From QWHO01 sp039809865 (GTDB lineage Bacteria; Vulcanimicrobiota; Xenobia; Xenobiales; QWHO01), in assembly GCA_039809865.1 (NCBI GenBank), contig JBDHVW010000019.1, positions 1 to 64,000 on the forward strand: a stretch of DNA of 64,000 nucleotides, given 5' to 3'. The translations under genes were made by a program, and so were the position numbers. This document shows, in pieces, positions 33,649 to 42,656 of this stretch (position 1 is its first letter; each line of letters opens with the position of its first letter). The notes under the pieces are model-generated. The model was given only the letters and a program-made list of their open reading frames with translations, was not told the DNA's origin and ran no database searches.

Positions 33649-35103
33649 TTGGCCGGAAAACAGCTCGACCCGACGGTCGTTTCCCTCTGCCTGGCACTGG
33701 CCCGCGAGTCCCGGGAGCTGGCTGACCCTCGCCACATCCTGCACCGGGGCCGCAACGGAGGCAGCCCCTGGCGCACGCTCCATCGGCTGGGCCGTCTCTG
33801 GCTCGAGGGCGGTGAGACCGAGTCGGCCGGCCAGGCTCTGCACAGCGCCCTGGAAGCCTATCGCCAGGTCTACTCCGAAGAGAACGGGGATCTGCTGGTC
33901 GATCTGGCCTTTCTGGCGGCTTCGCAAGGCCTGACCGAAGAGGCTGTCCGTCTGTTGACACGGGCCCGAGCCACGCCTCAGGCTCAAAATGCCTCTCCGG
34001 CGATGCTCGGGCGAGTGGCCCGCATCTACCACCGGGTGGAGAAGCCGGCCATGGCCAGGGAGGTTTGTGAGCGAGCCGTGGCGCTGGCGCGCCAACCGGG
34101 TGAGCGGGAGAGCCTGCGCGAGTTGCTCGAGCTGCGCATGGAGATGCTCCCTCCCGAGGCCCAGGGTCCCTGGGCCGGCGCCTTCCACGAGTGGTTGCCC
34201 CTGGTCCGGGAGCGTCGTCCGGCTCCCGGGCAGCTCGGGCCAACGCGGGACCTGCTGCGGCAGGCCAGCGAGCTCGGCCTGGAGGCGGCTCGGGAGCTCC
34301 TCGAGCAGCTCCAGCCAGACACGGTTGCAGCCACCGTCGCGAGCCCGGGCGAGCACCAGCCGGAGGTGGAGCTGACGCTGCTGGGAGTGCCCCGCGTGGT
34401 GGTGCGGGGTCAGGAGCTGCCGGCCACCGAATGGGGCAGTCGCAAGCCTTACGAGCTCTTTTTGCTGCTGGCTTTTCACGGCCGGCCGCTCTCCAGGGAA
34501 CGAGTCTCCGAAGCCCTCTGGCCCGATCAAGAAGCCAGCCGCCACAGCGTCAACTCGGCCGTTTCGCGGGCCAGACGCGCCTTGCGCGAGCTACGCGGGG
34601 GCCTGATCGTCTTCGAGCGGAGCTTCTTCTCCTTTCACCCGCAGATCCGTCTCGATTGCGATCTCGTCCGCTATGACCAGAGCGTGGAGCAGTGCCAGTT
34701 GGATGCCTCCGGGCGTCTGAGCGAGGCGGCCCGGCGGGCCGGGGAGAGAGCCCTCGAGCTCTACCGGGGGGAGCTTCTGGAGGGCTGCTGGTGGGAGTGG
34801 GCCGCCCGCCCTCGCGAGGCCTATCGCGAGAAGCATTTCGGGCTCGTGCTGCGATTGGCGCGCGAGCAAGAGCGCCAGAGCAGCTTTGCGGCGGCGCAGC
34901 GATACTACGAGAGCCTGTTGTCGCTCGACCCCTGCCGCGAGGAGGCGGTCGTGGGGCTGATGACCTGCCTGGCTCAACAGGGTCTTCGAGAATCGGCCGT
35001 CCGTCGCTACAACGACTATTGCCGCACACTGCATCGGGAGCTCAGCCTTACGCCCGGGCAAGAGGCGGTGCGTCATTACCACCAGCTGCTGGCTTCCTCC
35101 TGA
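33649..35103 (+). CDS. SARP/BTAD-family transcriptional regulator
   Basis: The 484-residue product starts at TTG. Residues 1-235 are TPR-like helical repeats. From about 240 there is an OmpR-like winged helix (VELTLLGVPRVVVRGQELPA, SRKPYELFLLLAFHGRPLSR, VSEALWPDQEASRHSVNSAV). The bacterial transcriptional activation domain follows (LYRGELLEGCWWEWAARPRE, LDPCREEAVVGLMTCLAQQG, YNDYCRTLHRELSLTPGQ). Such regulators bind direct repeats upstream of their targets; here the TPR part precedes the DNA-binding domain, opposite to AfsR. The frame stays open far upstream with protein-like sequence (VDHGIAAGVDAHAVEVDAAL), so the true start may be earlier or lost. Confidence 0.8.
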   Translation: MAGKQLDPTVVSLCLALARESRELADPRHILHRGRNGGSPWRTLHRLGRLWLEGGETESAGQALHSALEAYRQVYSEENGDLLVDLAFLAASQGLTEEAVRLLTRARATPQAQNASPAMLGRVARIYHRVEKPAMAREVCERAVALARQPGERESLRELLELRMEMLPPEAQGPWAGAFHEWLPLVRERRPAPGQLGPTRDLLRQASELGLEAARELLEQLQPDTVAATVASPGEHQPEVELTLLGVPRVVVRGQELPATEWGSRKPYELFLLLAFHGRPLSRERVSEALWPDQEASRHSVNSAVSRARRALRELRGGLIVFERSFFSFHPQIRLDCDLVRYDQSVEQCQLDASGRLSEAARRAGERALELYRGELLEGCWWEWAARPREAYREKHFGLVLRLAREQERQSSFAAAQRYYESLLSLDPCREEAVVGLMTCLAQQGLRESAVRRYNDYCRTLHRELSLTPGQEAVRHYHQLLASS

Positions 35104-35119
35104 CCGACAGGCCCAGGGG

Positions 35120-35384
35120 TCAGTCCATGCGCAGGCTCGAGGAATCGATGGGACCGATGGACTCAGGGTGAGACCCCGCGATCGCCAGGAGCGCGTTTTG
35201 CTGGGCTTCGGATTACTCGCGACCGCGCATCCCCGGCTTGAGAAAGCCCGCCACCACGCCCTTCAGAGCGTCCGCCAGAGCCTCCTCGGAACCGAGGTCC
35301 ATCCCGAGAAGGGCGGCGGTCTTCAAGACTCGGCCGCCGCAGTGCGGCTGCCGGGCGTCATGCTGCGCAAGCGAAGCTAAAGTT
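35120..35384 (-). pseudogene. Gene relic with an in-frame stop
   Basis: The minus frame reads KTAALLGMDLGSEEALADAL, then KGVVAGFLKPGMRGRE, a TAA at 35215-35213, and goes on in the same frame with SEAQQNALLAIAGSHPESIG and PIDSSSLRMD before the final stop at 35120. Sense and composition continue across the stop, so this looks like one C-terminal region interrupted by a nonsense change. Upstream it decays near 35385. No family is recognised. Confidence 0.4.
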
Positions 35385-35420
35385 CATCATTTGGTTACCT
35401 TTTAGTCGCCTCGCTCGGCC

Positions 35421-35426
35421 TATACT
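35421..35426 (+). promoter_or_regulatory. Possible -10 box of the subtilase gene
   Basis: TATACT lies 38 nt upstream of the subtilase ATG, in a locally A/T-richer stretch. No good -35 hexamer sits at 16-18 nt; the nearest candidate, TTGGTT at 35391, is 24 nt away. A GAGGAGG at 35445-35451 would serve as ribosome-binding site, 12 nt from the ATG. Confidence 0.35.
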
Positions 35427-35463
35427 GCCCCTCGGAAACAAAGCGAGGAGGCACCCCATCCCG

Positions 35464-37272
35464 ATGCAGATCCGTGATGTCCGCACCCCATTCCTGGCGA
35501 CTCCTTCCGTGGCAGCCGGAGGCCGCAAAGCCGCCGAGGCCAGCGCGGAGCCGCAGGATAGCCTTCAGCTGATGGGGACCTGGGAGCGCAACAAGCTCGA
35601 GAGCGTGCGCGCTGAAGCGGCCGCGCTGAAGCCCTCGCTGGGCGAGTTCGAGCCGGGCGAAGTGATCGTCAAAGTGCAGGACGGGATGGGGCTCACCGAG
35701 GACTTCGCGGGCGACTACGGCTGCGCGGTGGCCGAGAAATACGAGATGCCCAGGTCGCTGTTCAAGGAGTTCAGCGGCGAGATGATGCGGTTGCGGCTGC
35801 CCGAAGGGATGAAGACGGAAGAGGCGATCTGCATGATGAAGCGCGACCCGCGCATCGCCTACGTCGTGCCGAACAACGTCTACCACCTCGAGGAGTCCAA
35901 GACCGCCAACCCCACTCCCAACGACCTCGATCCCAAGCTGTGGGGCCTGAACAATACCGGTCAGGACGGCGGCAAAGCGGGCGCCTCGATCCACGCGCCG
36001 GAGGCCTGGAACATCTCCACCGGCAAGCGCCAGAGCGAGGGCGGACCGCTCATCGCGGTGATCGACACGGGCGTTGACTACAACCACCCCGATCTCAAAA
36101 ACAACCTGTGGACCAATCCCGGCGAGATCCCCGGCGACGGCATCGACAATGACGGCAACGGCGTGATCGACGACGTGCACGGCTACAACGCCTACCTCGA
36201 CAACGGCAACCCGATGGACGGCCATTCCCACGGAACGCACTGCGCCGGCACCATCGCGGCCGAAGGCAACAACGGCACGGGCGTGGTGGGCGTCAACTGG
36301 CAGGCCACCATCCTGCCGGTCAAGATCTTCTCGGACGGCGGACGCACGACCACGGACGCCATTCTGCGCGGTATTCTCTACGCCACCAAGATGGGCGCCC
36401 GCGTCACCTCCAACTCGTGGGGCGGCGGGGCCGCCAACGACGCCATCAAGGACGCCCTGCAGACCTCTCCCGCGCTGCACATCTTCGCGGCCGGAAACGA
36501 CGGCAAGAACAACGACTCGCGGCCGACCTACCCCGCCAACTACGACATCCCCAATATCGTGGCCGTGGCGGCCACCGACAACAAGGACCAGATCGCCAGC
36601 TTCTCCAACTACGGCCGCACCACGGTGGACGTGGCCGCGCCCGGCGTGGGGATCTACTCCACCGTGCCCAACGAGGGCTACGGCTTGAAGAGCGGCACGT
36701 CGATGGCCACCCCGCACGTCAGCGGCATGGCCGGCCTGATCGTGAGCGCCCACCCCGAGCTGACCAACGACCAGCTCAAGCAGCGCCTGATCGGCAGCTC
36801 GGACCGCGTGCAGGGGCTGTCCAACATGACCGTTTCCAAAGGCCGCGTGAACCTCGGCCGAGCGATCGAGACCGACAACGTGGCCCCGGCGGCGCCCAAC
36901 GACCTGAAGGTCGTGAACGCCGGTCCCAACGGCGTCACGCTGAGCTGGACCGCCACCGGCGACGACGGCTGGTGCGGCACGCCCTCGAGCTACGAGGTGC
37001 GCTACTCCGACAAGCCCATCGTGGATTCCAACCCGGGTGAGCAGCAGGTGGGCTTCGAGGACGCCACCCTGGTGGCCACCGAGCTGCCGCAGGCCACGGG
37101 CACCATCGAGTCCGCCGACATCAAGCTGCAGCCCAGCCAGGAGTCGCGCACGATGTATGCCGGACTCAAGATCATCGACAACGTGGGCAACCGCTCGGAG
37201 CTCCGCACGGTAACCATCGAGGTACCGGCCACTCCGCCGCCGCCTCCGCAGCCCGCTCCTCCGACCCCGTAG
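35464..37272 (+). CDS. Subtilisin-like serine protease (S8)
   Basis: This 602-residue protein has an inhibitor-I9-like propeptide at about 60-140 (PGEVIVKVQDG, RDPRIAYVVPNNVYH), then the S8 catalytic domain with the full triad: Asp201 in AVIDTGVDYNHPDL, His256 in HSHGTHCAGT, Ser413 in SGTSMATPHVSGMAG, and oxyanion Asn in FAAGNDGKN. A fibronectin-III-like domain (about 475-590: APAAPNDLKVVNAGPNGVTL, SYEVRYSD) and a Pro-rich end (PPPPPQPAPPTP) follow. No classical signal peptide is present although such proteases usually act outside; the N-terminus (MQIRDVRTPFLATPS) may use another export route. Confidence 0.93.
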   Translation: MQIRDVRTPFLATPSVAAGGRKAAEASAEPQDSLQLMGTWERNKLESVRAEAAALKPSLGEFEPGEVIVKVQDGMGLTEDFAGDYGCAVAEKYEMPRSLFKEFSGEMMRLRLPEGMKTEEAICMMKRDPRIAYVVPNNVYHLEESKTANPTPNDLDPKLWGLNNTGQDGGKAGASIHAPEAWNISTGKRQSEGGPLIAVIDTGVDYNHPDLKNNLWTNPGEIPGDGIDNDGNGVIDDVHGYNAYLDNGNPMDGHSHGTHCAGTIAAEGNNGTGVVGVNWQATILPVKIFSDGGRTTTDAILRGILYATKMGARVTSNSWGGGAANDAIKDALQTSPALHIFAAGNDGKNNDSRPTYPANYDIPNIVAVAATDNKDQIASFSNYGRTTVDVAAPGVGIYSTVPNEGYGLKSGTSMATPHVSGMAGLIVSAHPELTNDQLKQRLIGSSDRVQGLSNMTVSKGRVNLGRAIETDNVAPAAPNDLKVVNAGPNGVTLSWTATGDDGWCGTPSSYEVRYSDKPIVDSNPGEQQVGFEDATLVATELPQATGTIESADIKLQPSQESRTMYAGLKIIDNVGNRSELRTVTIEVPATPPPPPQPAPPTP

Positions 37273-37278
37273 GGTCCA

Positions 37279-38262
37279 ATGAAAGTCTGGGGGATCCTGT
37301 CCGTCTTCATTCTGGCGTTGCTGCTGGCAGCCGACGCGCAGAATCCGAACCTGGTCGTCTGCAGCGAGCGGACGGCCAAGGATGGCTTTGGCGGGATCTA
37401 CTTCGACCAGCTCAACACGCTGAATTTCGAGGCCCTGGAAAAGGCGGCCGCGAACTTCCGCAAGACCCGGGCGCTCTTTCCCGACGGGACACCTCGTCTG
37501 GGGGGCTTCTACCGGGGGCTGGACATCGACGCCCGCAATGAGACCGAATGGCAGACCCTGCTCGGCTACGAGCAGAAATGGGTGGAGGCCTACCCCAAAT
37601 CTCCCACGCCTCTGGTGGCCCGGGCGAGGACCCTGATCTCCTATGCCTGGTTCGCCCGCGGCAGCGGCTCCTCCAACACCGTCAGCGAGCAGGGGTGGAA
37701 GCTCTTCGGAGAGCGAATCAAGCTGGCCGAGGCCGACCTGCTGAGAGCTCAGAAGCTCAGCCCGGTCGATCCCTACGCCTACGGGGAATTCATCATCATC
37801 TGCAAAGCCAACAGCTATTCGAGCAGCGTCGTCGAAGGGGTAGTAAAAGCCTGTGACGACGCCTTTCCAGGCATCGACTATCCCTTCAAGCAGGCGGCGT
37901 CCTACTATCTGCCGCGCTGGTCCGGAAGCGAAGGCGACGTGGAGCGCTTTGCCGCCCGCTGGGCCCGGCGCCGGGGGCCCAAGATCTACACGTATGTCTA
38001 TGAAGGGTTGACCGGTTCGTCCGGAGCCGAGCAAGAGGTCAACCTGCCATGGGCCGAGTTGCAGAAGGGTTACGAGGCGCGCCTCAAGGCCTCGCGCAAC
38101 TCGCTGATCGTAAAGAACGCCTATGCCCGGGCGGCCGTGATGCACAAGAGCGACGTGGTCGCGCGCCAACTGGTCCGGGAGATTGGCGAGAACTGGGACC
38201 CGGTGGCCTGGGACGGCAACGCCGAGTTCTACGGACAAATCCTCCGCTGGGCCAGCCGATAG
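37279..38262 (+). CDS. Exported DUF4034-like helical protein
   Basis: The 327-residue product has a signal peptide (KVWGILSVFILALLLAADAQ) and then a helical TPR-like body resembling DUF4034 proteins: NFRKTRALFPDGTPRLGGFY, RGLDID, AYPKSPTPLVARARTLISYA, WFARGSGSSNTVSEQGWKLF, ASYYLPRWSGSEGDVERFAA. The family is found in many Gram-negative bacteria and has no known function. It lies 6 nt after the protease gene and abuts ksgA (TAG-ATG), so it is in an operon with both. The assignment to DUF4034 rests on memory of the family's motif order. Confidence 0.65.
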   Translation: MKVWGILSVFILALLLAADAQNPNLVVCSERTAKDGFGGIYFDQLNTLNFEALEKAAANFRKTRALFPDGTPRLGGFYRGLDIDARNETEWQTLLGYEQKWVEAYPKSPTPLVARARTLISYAWFARGSGSSNTVSEQGWKLFGERIKLAEADLLRAQKLSPVDPYAYGEFIIICKANSYSSSVVEGVVKACDDAFPGIDYPFKQAASYYLPRWSGSEGDVERFAARWARRRGPKIYTYVYEGLTGSSGAEQEVNLPWAELQKGYEARLKASRNSLIVKNAYARAAVMHKSDVVARQLVREIGENWDPVAWDGNAEFYGQILRWASR

Positions 38263-38985
38263 ATGGCGCAGAAACCCCGCTGGAGTCAACACTTTCTGCG
38301 GGACTCCACGGTGGTGGACCGGATCCTCGCCGCGGCCGCGCTCACCCCTGACGACCGCGTGCTCGAGATCGGACCCGGCCCCGGCGCGCTCACGCTGCCC
38401 ATGATGACACGCGTCCAGCGGCTCGTGGCCTGCGAGATCGACCCCCACTGGGCCTCGCGGCTGCCCCGCTCGATCACGGTCGTCAACCAGGATTTTCTGG
38501 ACGTCGACCTGCGCGCGCTCCTTCCCGAGCCGGGCTGGAAAGTCGTCGCCAACCTGCCCTACGCGGTCACGGGGCCGATCCTGGAGAAGCTGCTGGCGCA
38601 GGGCGACCTTTTCACCGGCATGTGGCTGATGGTCCAGAAAGAGGTGGCCGAGCGCGCCGTGGCACGCGGAACGCGCGAGTCGGGAGCCCTGAGCCACTTC
38701 GTGCAGGTGCGCTGTGACGCCACGCTGCTCTTCACGGTGCCGGCCCGGTGCTTCGACCCCCCGCCCAAGGTGGAGTCGGCCATCCTGCGGCTGATTCCGC
38801 GCGCGCTGCCGGAAGGGGTCGATTTCGCAAGCTTCGAGCGCCTGGTCAAGCTGGCGTTCTCGCAGCGTCGCAAGATGCTCAAGGCGACGCTCGAGCCCTC
38901 GCGGTTGCAGGCCGCGGGGATCGACCCGACCCGGCGTGCCGAGACCCTGACCGTGGACGATTTCGTGCGCCTGTGCCGTGGATGA
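38263..38985 (+). CDS. ksgA: 16S rRNA dimethyladenosine transferase
   Basis: The 240-residue product is shorter than the E. coli enzyme (273) but carries all motifs: WSQHFLRDSTVV at the N-terminus, the SAM motif LEIGPGPGALTLPM, CEIDP and QDFLDVDL, and the catalytic NLPYAVTGPI (NLPY). The C-terminal part has CFDPPPKVESAILRL and FSQRRKMLKATL. It dimethylates the two adjacent adenines of helix 45 in 16S rRNA. It starts right after the preceding stop and its end overlaps the next gene by 8 nt. Confidence 0.95.
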   Translation: MAQKPRWSQHFLRDSTVVDRILAAAALTPDDRVLEIGPGPGALTLPMMTRVQRLVACEIDPHWASRLPRSITVVNQDFLDVDLRALLPEPGWKVVANLPYAVTGPILEKLLAQGDLFTGMWLMVQKEVAERAVARGTRESGALSHFVQVRCDATLLFTVPARCFDPPPKVESAILRLIPRALPEGVDFASFERLVKLAFSQRRKMLKATLEPSRLQAAGIDPTRRAETLTVDDFVRLCRG

Positions 38986-41900
38986 GCTGCTCGACTCGCT
39001 GGCTCGCGAAGGGCGACAGGTCTCGCGGGGCACCTTCACGCTCGACTGGCGCAAGGCGCGCGAGAAACTGCAGCGCTTCCAGTTGCTCGACCCCCACCGC
39101 TGGGTGCTGCATGCCGTGGCCGCCGCGGTGGCGGGCGGAGCGTCGGAGGTGCGGGTGCGGACCGACGCGGACGACTGCGAGGTCAGCTTCGATGGCCCGG
39201 CTTTCCCGGCCGATCAGCTCGAGCAGCTCTTCGCCTGCCTGCTGAGCGAGCAGCACGACGACCGGCTGCGCGAGCTGGCGCTGGCCGTCAATGCGGCGGC
39301 GGCCCTCAAGCCTTCGCGGCTGATCTTCCGCACCGGCACTGTGGCCATGGAGCTGGCCGGGACGGACCTGCGGCTGACCTCGATCCCGGCCGTGGAGCGC
39401 AACGAGCTGGCGGTGCGCGAGCGGGTGAGCTGGAAAGTCTTACGCCAGCTCGTGTCCGGGCGAACCCCCGAGGCCGAGATCCTGACCCAATCGGCCTGGC
39501 AGGCCCCGATCAAGCTCAATGGCGCCTCTCTTGCGCATCCGTGGGACCCGAAAGCTCCGGTGACCGTGCAATCGGGCGCCGTCGCGATGGTGCCGGGCCC
39601 CTACCACACGACCGCGAATCTGCACGAATGCCGGGGAGCGGCTCTGGCCCTCTCCGGAGGGACGAAGCGCGATGGAATCCTGCGGATTCTGCGCTACGGA
39701 GTGGAGATCTGCCAGCGCCAGGCCGACCTGGGCGGATGGTCCGTCGAGGCCATGGTGGATGCGCCTCAGCTCAGGCTGAACGTCTCCCAGAGCGACGTGC
39801 TCGAGGACGAGAGCTATCGGTCGCTCCTGATCTGGCTGCGCTCGCTGGTGCGCCTGGCTCTCATCGACCTGACCAGGCGGGACCTGACGGAGGACGCTGC
39901 CGAGCTGCTACGGCTGATGGCGTCGCACAAGCTGACACCCGGTCCCCCCGCGCCCGGTCTGGGGCAGGCTCTCGCGGGGGCACCGCTGTGGCGCGATCAC
40001 GCCGGGCGACCCGTCTCGCTGCTGGGTGCGCTCGAGAACTATGCGGCTTCGGGAATGCTGCGGGTGACCGGGGCGCGCTGGGAGCATGCGCCTCTCCAGG
40101 GTCAGGTCGTGCTGCAGAGCGAGCCGCTGCTGGGCAAGATCTTTCCCCGCATCGAAGAAGGCGATTCGCTGCTGCGCGAAGCGGCCGCGGCCCACGCACG
40201 CCGGACGGCCTGGGAACAGGGCGCACCCGGTCCGGTACGGCTGGGGCAGACCTGTTATCTGCTCCGCGTGGCTCTGCCTCAAGGCGAGATCGGTTTCCAC
40301 GGGGATCCCGCCGAGAAGGCGCGCCTCTTCGCCTACAAGGGCGGCCGAGCGCTGGTGAGCACGACCGTCGAGGAGCTTCCAGGCGGACTGGATCTTGCGC
40401 TCGAGTGCGACCTGACCCCGGACGAGCACTGGCTGCATCCCGTTCGAGACGGCGCCTGGGAGGCGCTGCTGGCGTCCCTGGAAGAGCCCCTCGAGAACGC
40501 TTTCACAGCGCTGTGCCGGCTGGATCCGGCCCGCATCCGCGCCCACGTGCTGGGATTCATGCTCCACCGGGTCGGGCGCGGCGATACCCGAACGCTGAGC
40601 AACGAGATGGAAGCCTTGCCCATGTTCACGCGGCTGGACGAGCGCCGCATGACGCTGGCGCAGCTGCGCGGCCGGGACGTCGGCTACCTGGCGGAGCCTC
40701 CCCCCGCCGAGATGCGAGCGGAGCTGGCGGAGGTGCTGCTCCTGACCACCGACGAGTGGACGGTGCTGGCCCACTACCTCGGCGAGGAGCGGTTGCAGGA
40801 TGCCTCCGCGCTGCTGGCGCCCAGGTTGCGCGAGTGCGAGTTTCTGGCGCGCCCGGTCTTGAACCGGAAGCGGGTTCGGGACGGGCTGGTCTCGCTCGAC
40901 CTTCCCAATGGCTGGCTCCTGCTCGAGCGCCGCCCGGTCTTCGGGACGCGTTTCGAGGTGGAAGCTCTGTTCCAGGGGCGCCTGCTGGAGCGGGTCGTTC
41001 TGGACGCGCCGCCGTTCGGCTGCGTGGCGGGCCGAATCGAGGTGGAGGGCATGGCGGTGCCCTCGCCGCGCTACGATCGGGTGGGCAAAGGCAGAGCCGA
41101 CCTGGTGCGCTGGCTGCAGGCCCAACTGATAGCTCTGGCCGTGCGCTGGGCCTCGGTAGAGCCCCGGGCCGCGGGGTTGCTGGATTATTTTTGCGGGCTG
41201 ACCGAGCGCCCCGCCGAGGTGGAGGCGCTGCCCCTGCTGACCGAAGGGGTCAGCCTGGAGGAGCTGCGCGCGCGGGTCGAGGCGGGGGACCCGCCCGAGC
41301 TGAGCCAGGGCGAGAAACTGGTCGTCTCGCGGCTGGTGGGGCGGGAGGCGCTGGAGCGGGTGGCCGCCGAGCCGGTCCTGGCGGCCGGCGAGTTACCCGC
41401 CATGGAATACGAGGCGGTATACGAGCTGCCCGCGGGTCGCGTCGGACTGACGCGCGGGCGCTCGAGCCGCATCCGGGTGCCCGGACGCAAGGAGGCCGTG
41501 AAGCGCTGTCCGGTCAGCTTCCAGGCGGCCCTACGCGAGGCGCCGGAAGGCACGGACTGGCATCGCGGATTGCTCGAGACGGTGGAGGAGCTGGCCCTGG
41601 AGCGCGCGTCGCAGAGCGTGGATTACCTGATCTACTTGAGCGAGCGAGGCCTGGGAGAGCGGCTGGCGGGCGTTCCGGTGCACGGCGACGTGCTGGGCCG
41701 GGAGTATACCCTGGGCCAGATCGTGGACGGGCCGGTGGAGTATCTTGGAGCCGGACAACCGGCTCCCGGCGAGCATCCGGCCGGGCCCCTGTTTCGGCTG
41801 ACGCCCGAGGAAGTGAAGCGCTGGGCCGAGCTGTTCGTGCTGGTGGAGTATCGTCCGCCGCTGACCACTCTGGACGACTTCTTCCCGGGCCGCGAATGGC

Positions 41901-42574
41901 TGGTTCGCGTGCGCCTTGAGGAGGGCGAGCTGGGAGTGCCCCGCGAGGGAGAAGCGGGAGAGCTGCGCCTGCTGGGCCCGGCCGGATGGGTCAGTCGACC
42001 GTTGCCCGAGCATCGAGGTTTGCTGGGCGTCGTGCGTGGAGACGGAGCCAACCTGCCGTTCGAGCAGGTCGAGCGCGAGCTGGCCGCCTGTCCTCAAGAT
42101 GAAGCCTGGCTGCGCCGGGTGCGCGGCTGGCGCGACTGGCGCACGCTGGGTCTGGGGCGGGCGGAATCGCCCCTGGCCGTGTTCCAGGAAGGGACGGCCG
42201 AGCCCCATGAGGTAGAAGAAGCCCCGATGAGCGACTATCAGCGCCTGAGCGAAGCTCTGAGAGAGCAGATGCTGCGCGTCCTGGGAGACGACCCCGAGCT
42301 ACGCAAGGCCGTCCCGGACCGGGGTTTCGATTTCAAGGACCTCCAGAAGGGCGCGCTGTGCGAGTGCACGCCGGACGGGCGCGTCTTCCTGAACCCCAAG
42401 CACCGCCTGGTCCAGCACCTGGTGGAAACGCCCTCGCCCGAGGAGGAGTATTTCTACTTCCTCATGTCGGCCGTCTTCTCGGTCATCAACCGGGCCCGCC
42501 TGGACATCAAGGACGAACACGAACGCGAGTTCCACGCACGTTTGCTGGCCCATCTCCTGAAGGAGGACGGATAG
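38978..42574 (+). CDS. 1198-residue hypothetical protein, possible degenerate GHKL fold
   Basis: The start of this very long protein (LLDSLAREGRQVSRGTFTLD, RKAREKLQRFQLLDPHRWVL, HAVAAAVAGGASEVRVRTDA) and a following strand/helix pattern suggest an Hsp90/GHKL-type N-terminal fold without clear N- and G-boxes. The protein at 27615-29600 has a related N-terminus. The rest is mixed alpha/beta with repeated short modules (ELRARVEAGDPPELSQGEKL, RVGLTRGRSSRIRVPGRK) and a helical end rich in acidic residues (YFYFLMSAVFSVINRARLDI, HEREFHARLLAHLLKED). There is no signal peptide or membrane segment. Its start overlaps ksgA by 8 nt. Confidence 0.75.
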   Translation: MDELLDSLAREGRQVSRGTFTLDWRKAREKLQRFQLLDPHRWVLHAVAAAVAGGASEVRVRTDADDCEVSFDGPAFPADQLEQLFACLLSEQHDDRLRELALAVNAAAALKPSRLIFRTGTVAMELAGTDLRLTSIPAVERNELAVRERVSWKVLRQLVSGRTPEAEILTQSAWQAPIKLNGASLAHPWDPKAPVTVQSGAVAMVPGPYHTTANLHECRGAALALSGGTKRDGILRILRYGVEICQRQADLGGWSVEAMVDAPQLRLNVSQSDVLEDESYRSLLIWLRSLVRLALIDLTRRDLTEDAAELLRLMASHKLTPGPPAPGLGQALAGAPLWRDHAGRPVSLLGALENYAASGMLRVTGARWEHAPLQGQVVLQSEPLLGKIFPRIEEGDSLLREAAAAHARRTAWEQGAPGPVRLGQTCYLLRVALPQGEIGFHGDPAEKARLFAYKGGRALVSTTVEELPGGLDLALECDLTPDEHWLHPVRDGAWEALLASLEEPLENAFTALCRLDPARIRAHVLGFMLHRVGRGDTRTLSNEMEALPMFTRLDERRMTLAQLRGRDVGYLAEPPPAEMRAELAEVLLLTTDEWTVLAHYLGEERLQDASALLAPRLRECEFLARPVLNRKRVRDGLVSLDLPNGWLLLERRPVFGTRFEVEALFQGRLLERVVLDAPPFGCVAGRIEVEGMAVPSPRYDRVGKGRADLVRWLQAQLIALAVRWASVEPRAAGLLDYFCGLTERPAEVEALPLLTEGVSLEELRARVEAGDPPELSQGEKLVVSRLVGREALERVAAEPVLAAGELPAMEYEAVYELPAGRVGLTRGRSSRIRVPGRKEAVKRCPVSFQAALREAPEGTDWHRGLLETVEELALERASQSVDYLIYLSERGLGERLAGVPVHGDVLGREYTLGQIVDGPVEYLGAGQPAPGEHPAGPLFRLTPEEVKRWAELFVLVEYRPPLTTLDDFFPGREWLVRVRLEEGELGVPREGEAGELRLLGPAGWVSRPLPEHRGLLGVVRGDGANLPFEQVERELAACPQDEAWLRRVRGWRDWRTLGLGRAESPLAVFQEGTAEPHEVEEAPMSDYQRLSEALREQMLRVLGDDPELRKAVPDRGFDFKDLQKGALCECTPDGRVFLNPKHRLVQHLVETPSPEEEYFYFLMSAVFSVINRARLDIKDEHEREFHARLLAHLLKEDG

Positions 42575-42656
42575 TCGGCCCGAACACCGGGCAAGCAAAG
42601 CGCGCAGCGAGCCGAAGGCGAGCGTAGCGGACCACTATCCATCGGAGGCCGGCTGT

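Noticed and set aside
35168..35380. A plus-strand ORF ending AVRLPGVMLRKRS, matching the shared tail
   Set aside because: It is antisense to a more convincing minus-strand gene relic and has no body of its own, so I did not count it as a fifth clear tail protein. It could still be a tail remnant joined to that relic.
35395..39054. Minus-strand frame of 1219 codons
   Set aside because: Antisense to the subtilase, DUF4034-like and ksgA genes; composition is typical of high-GC shadow frames.
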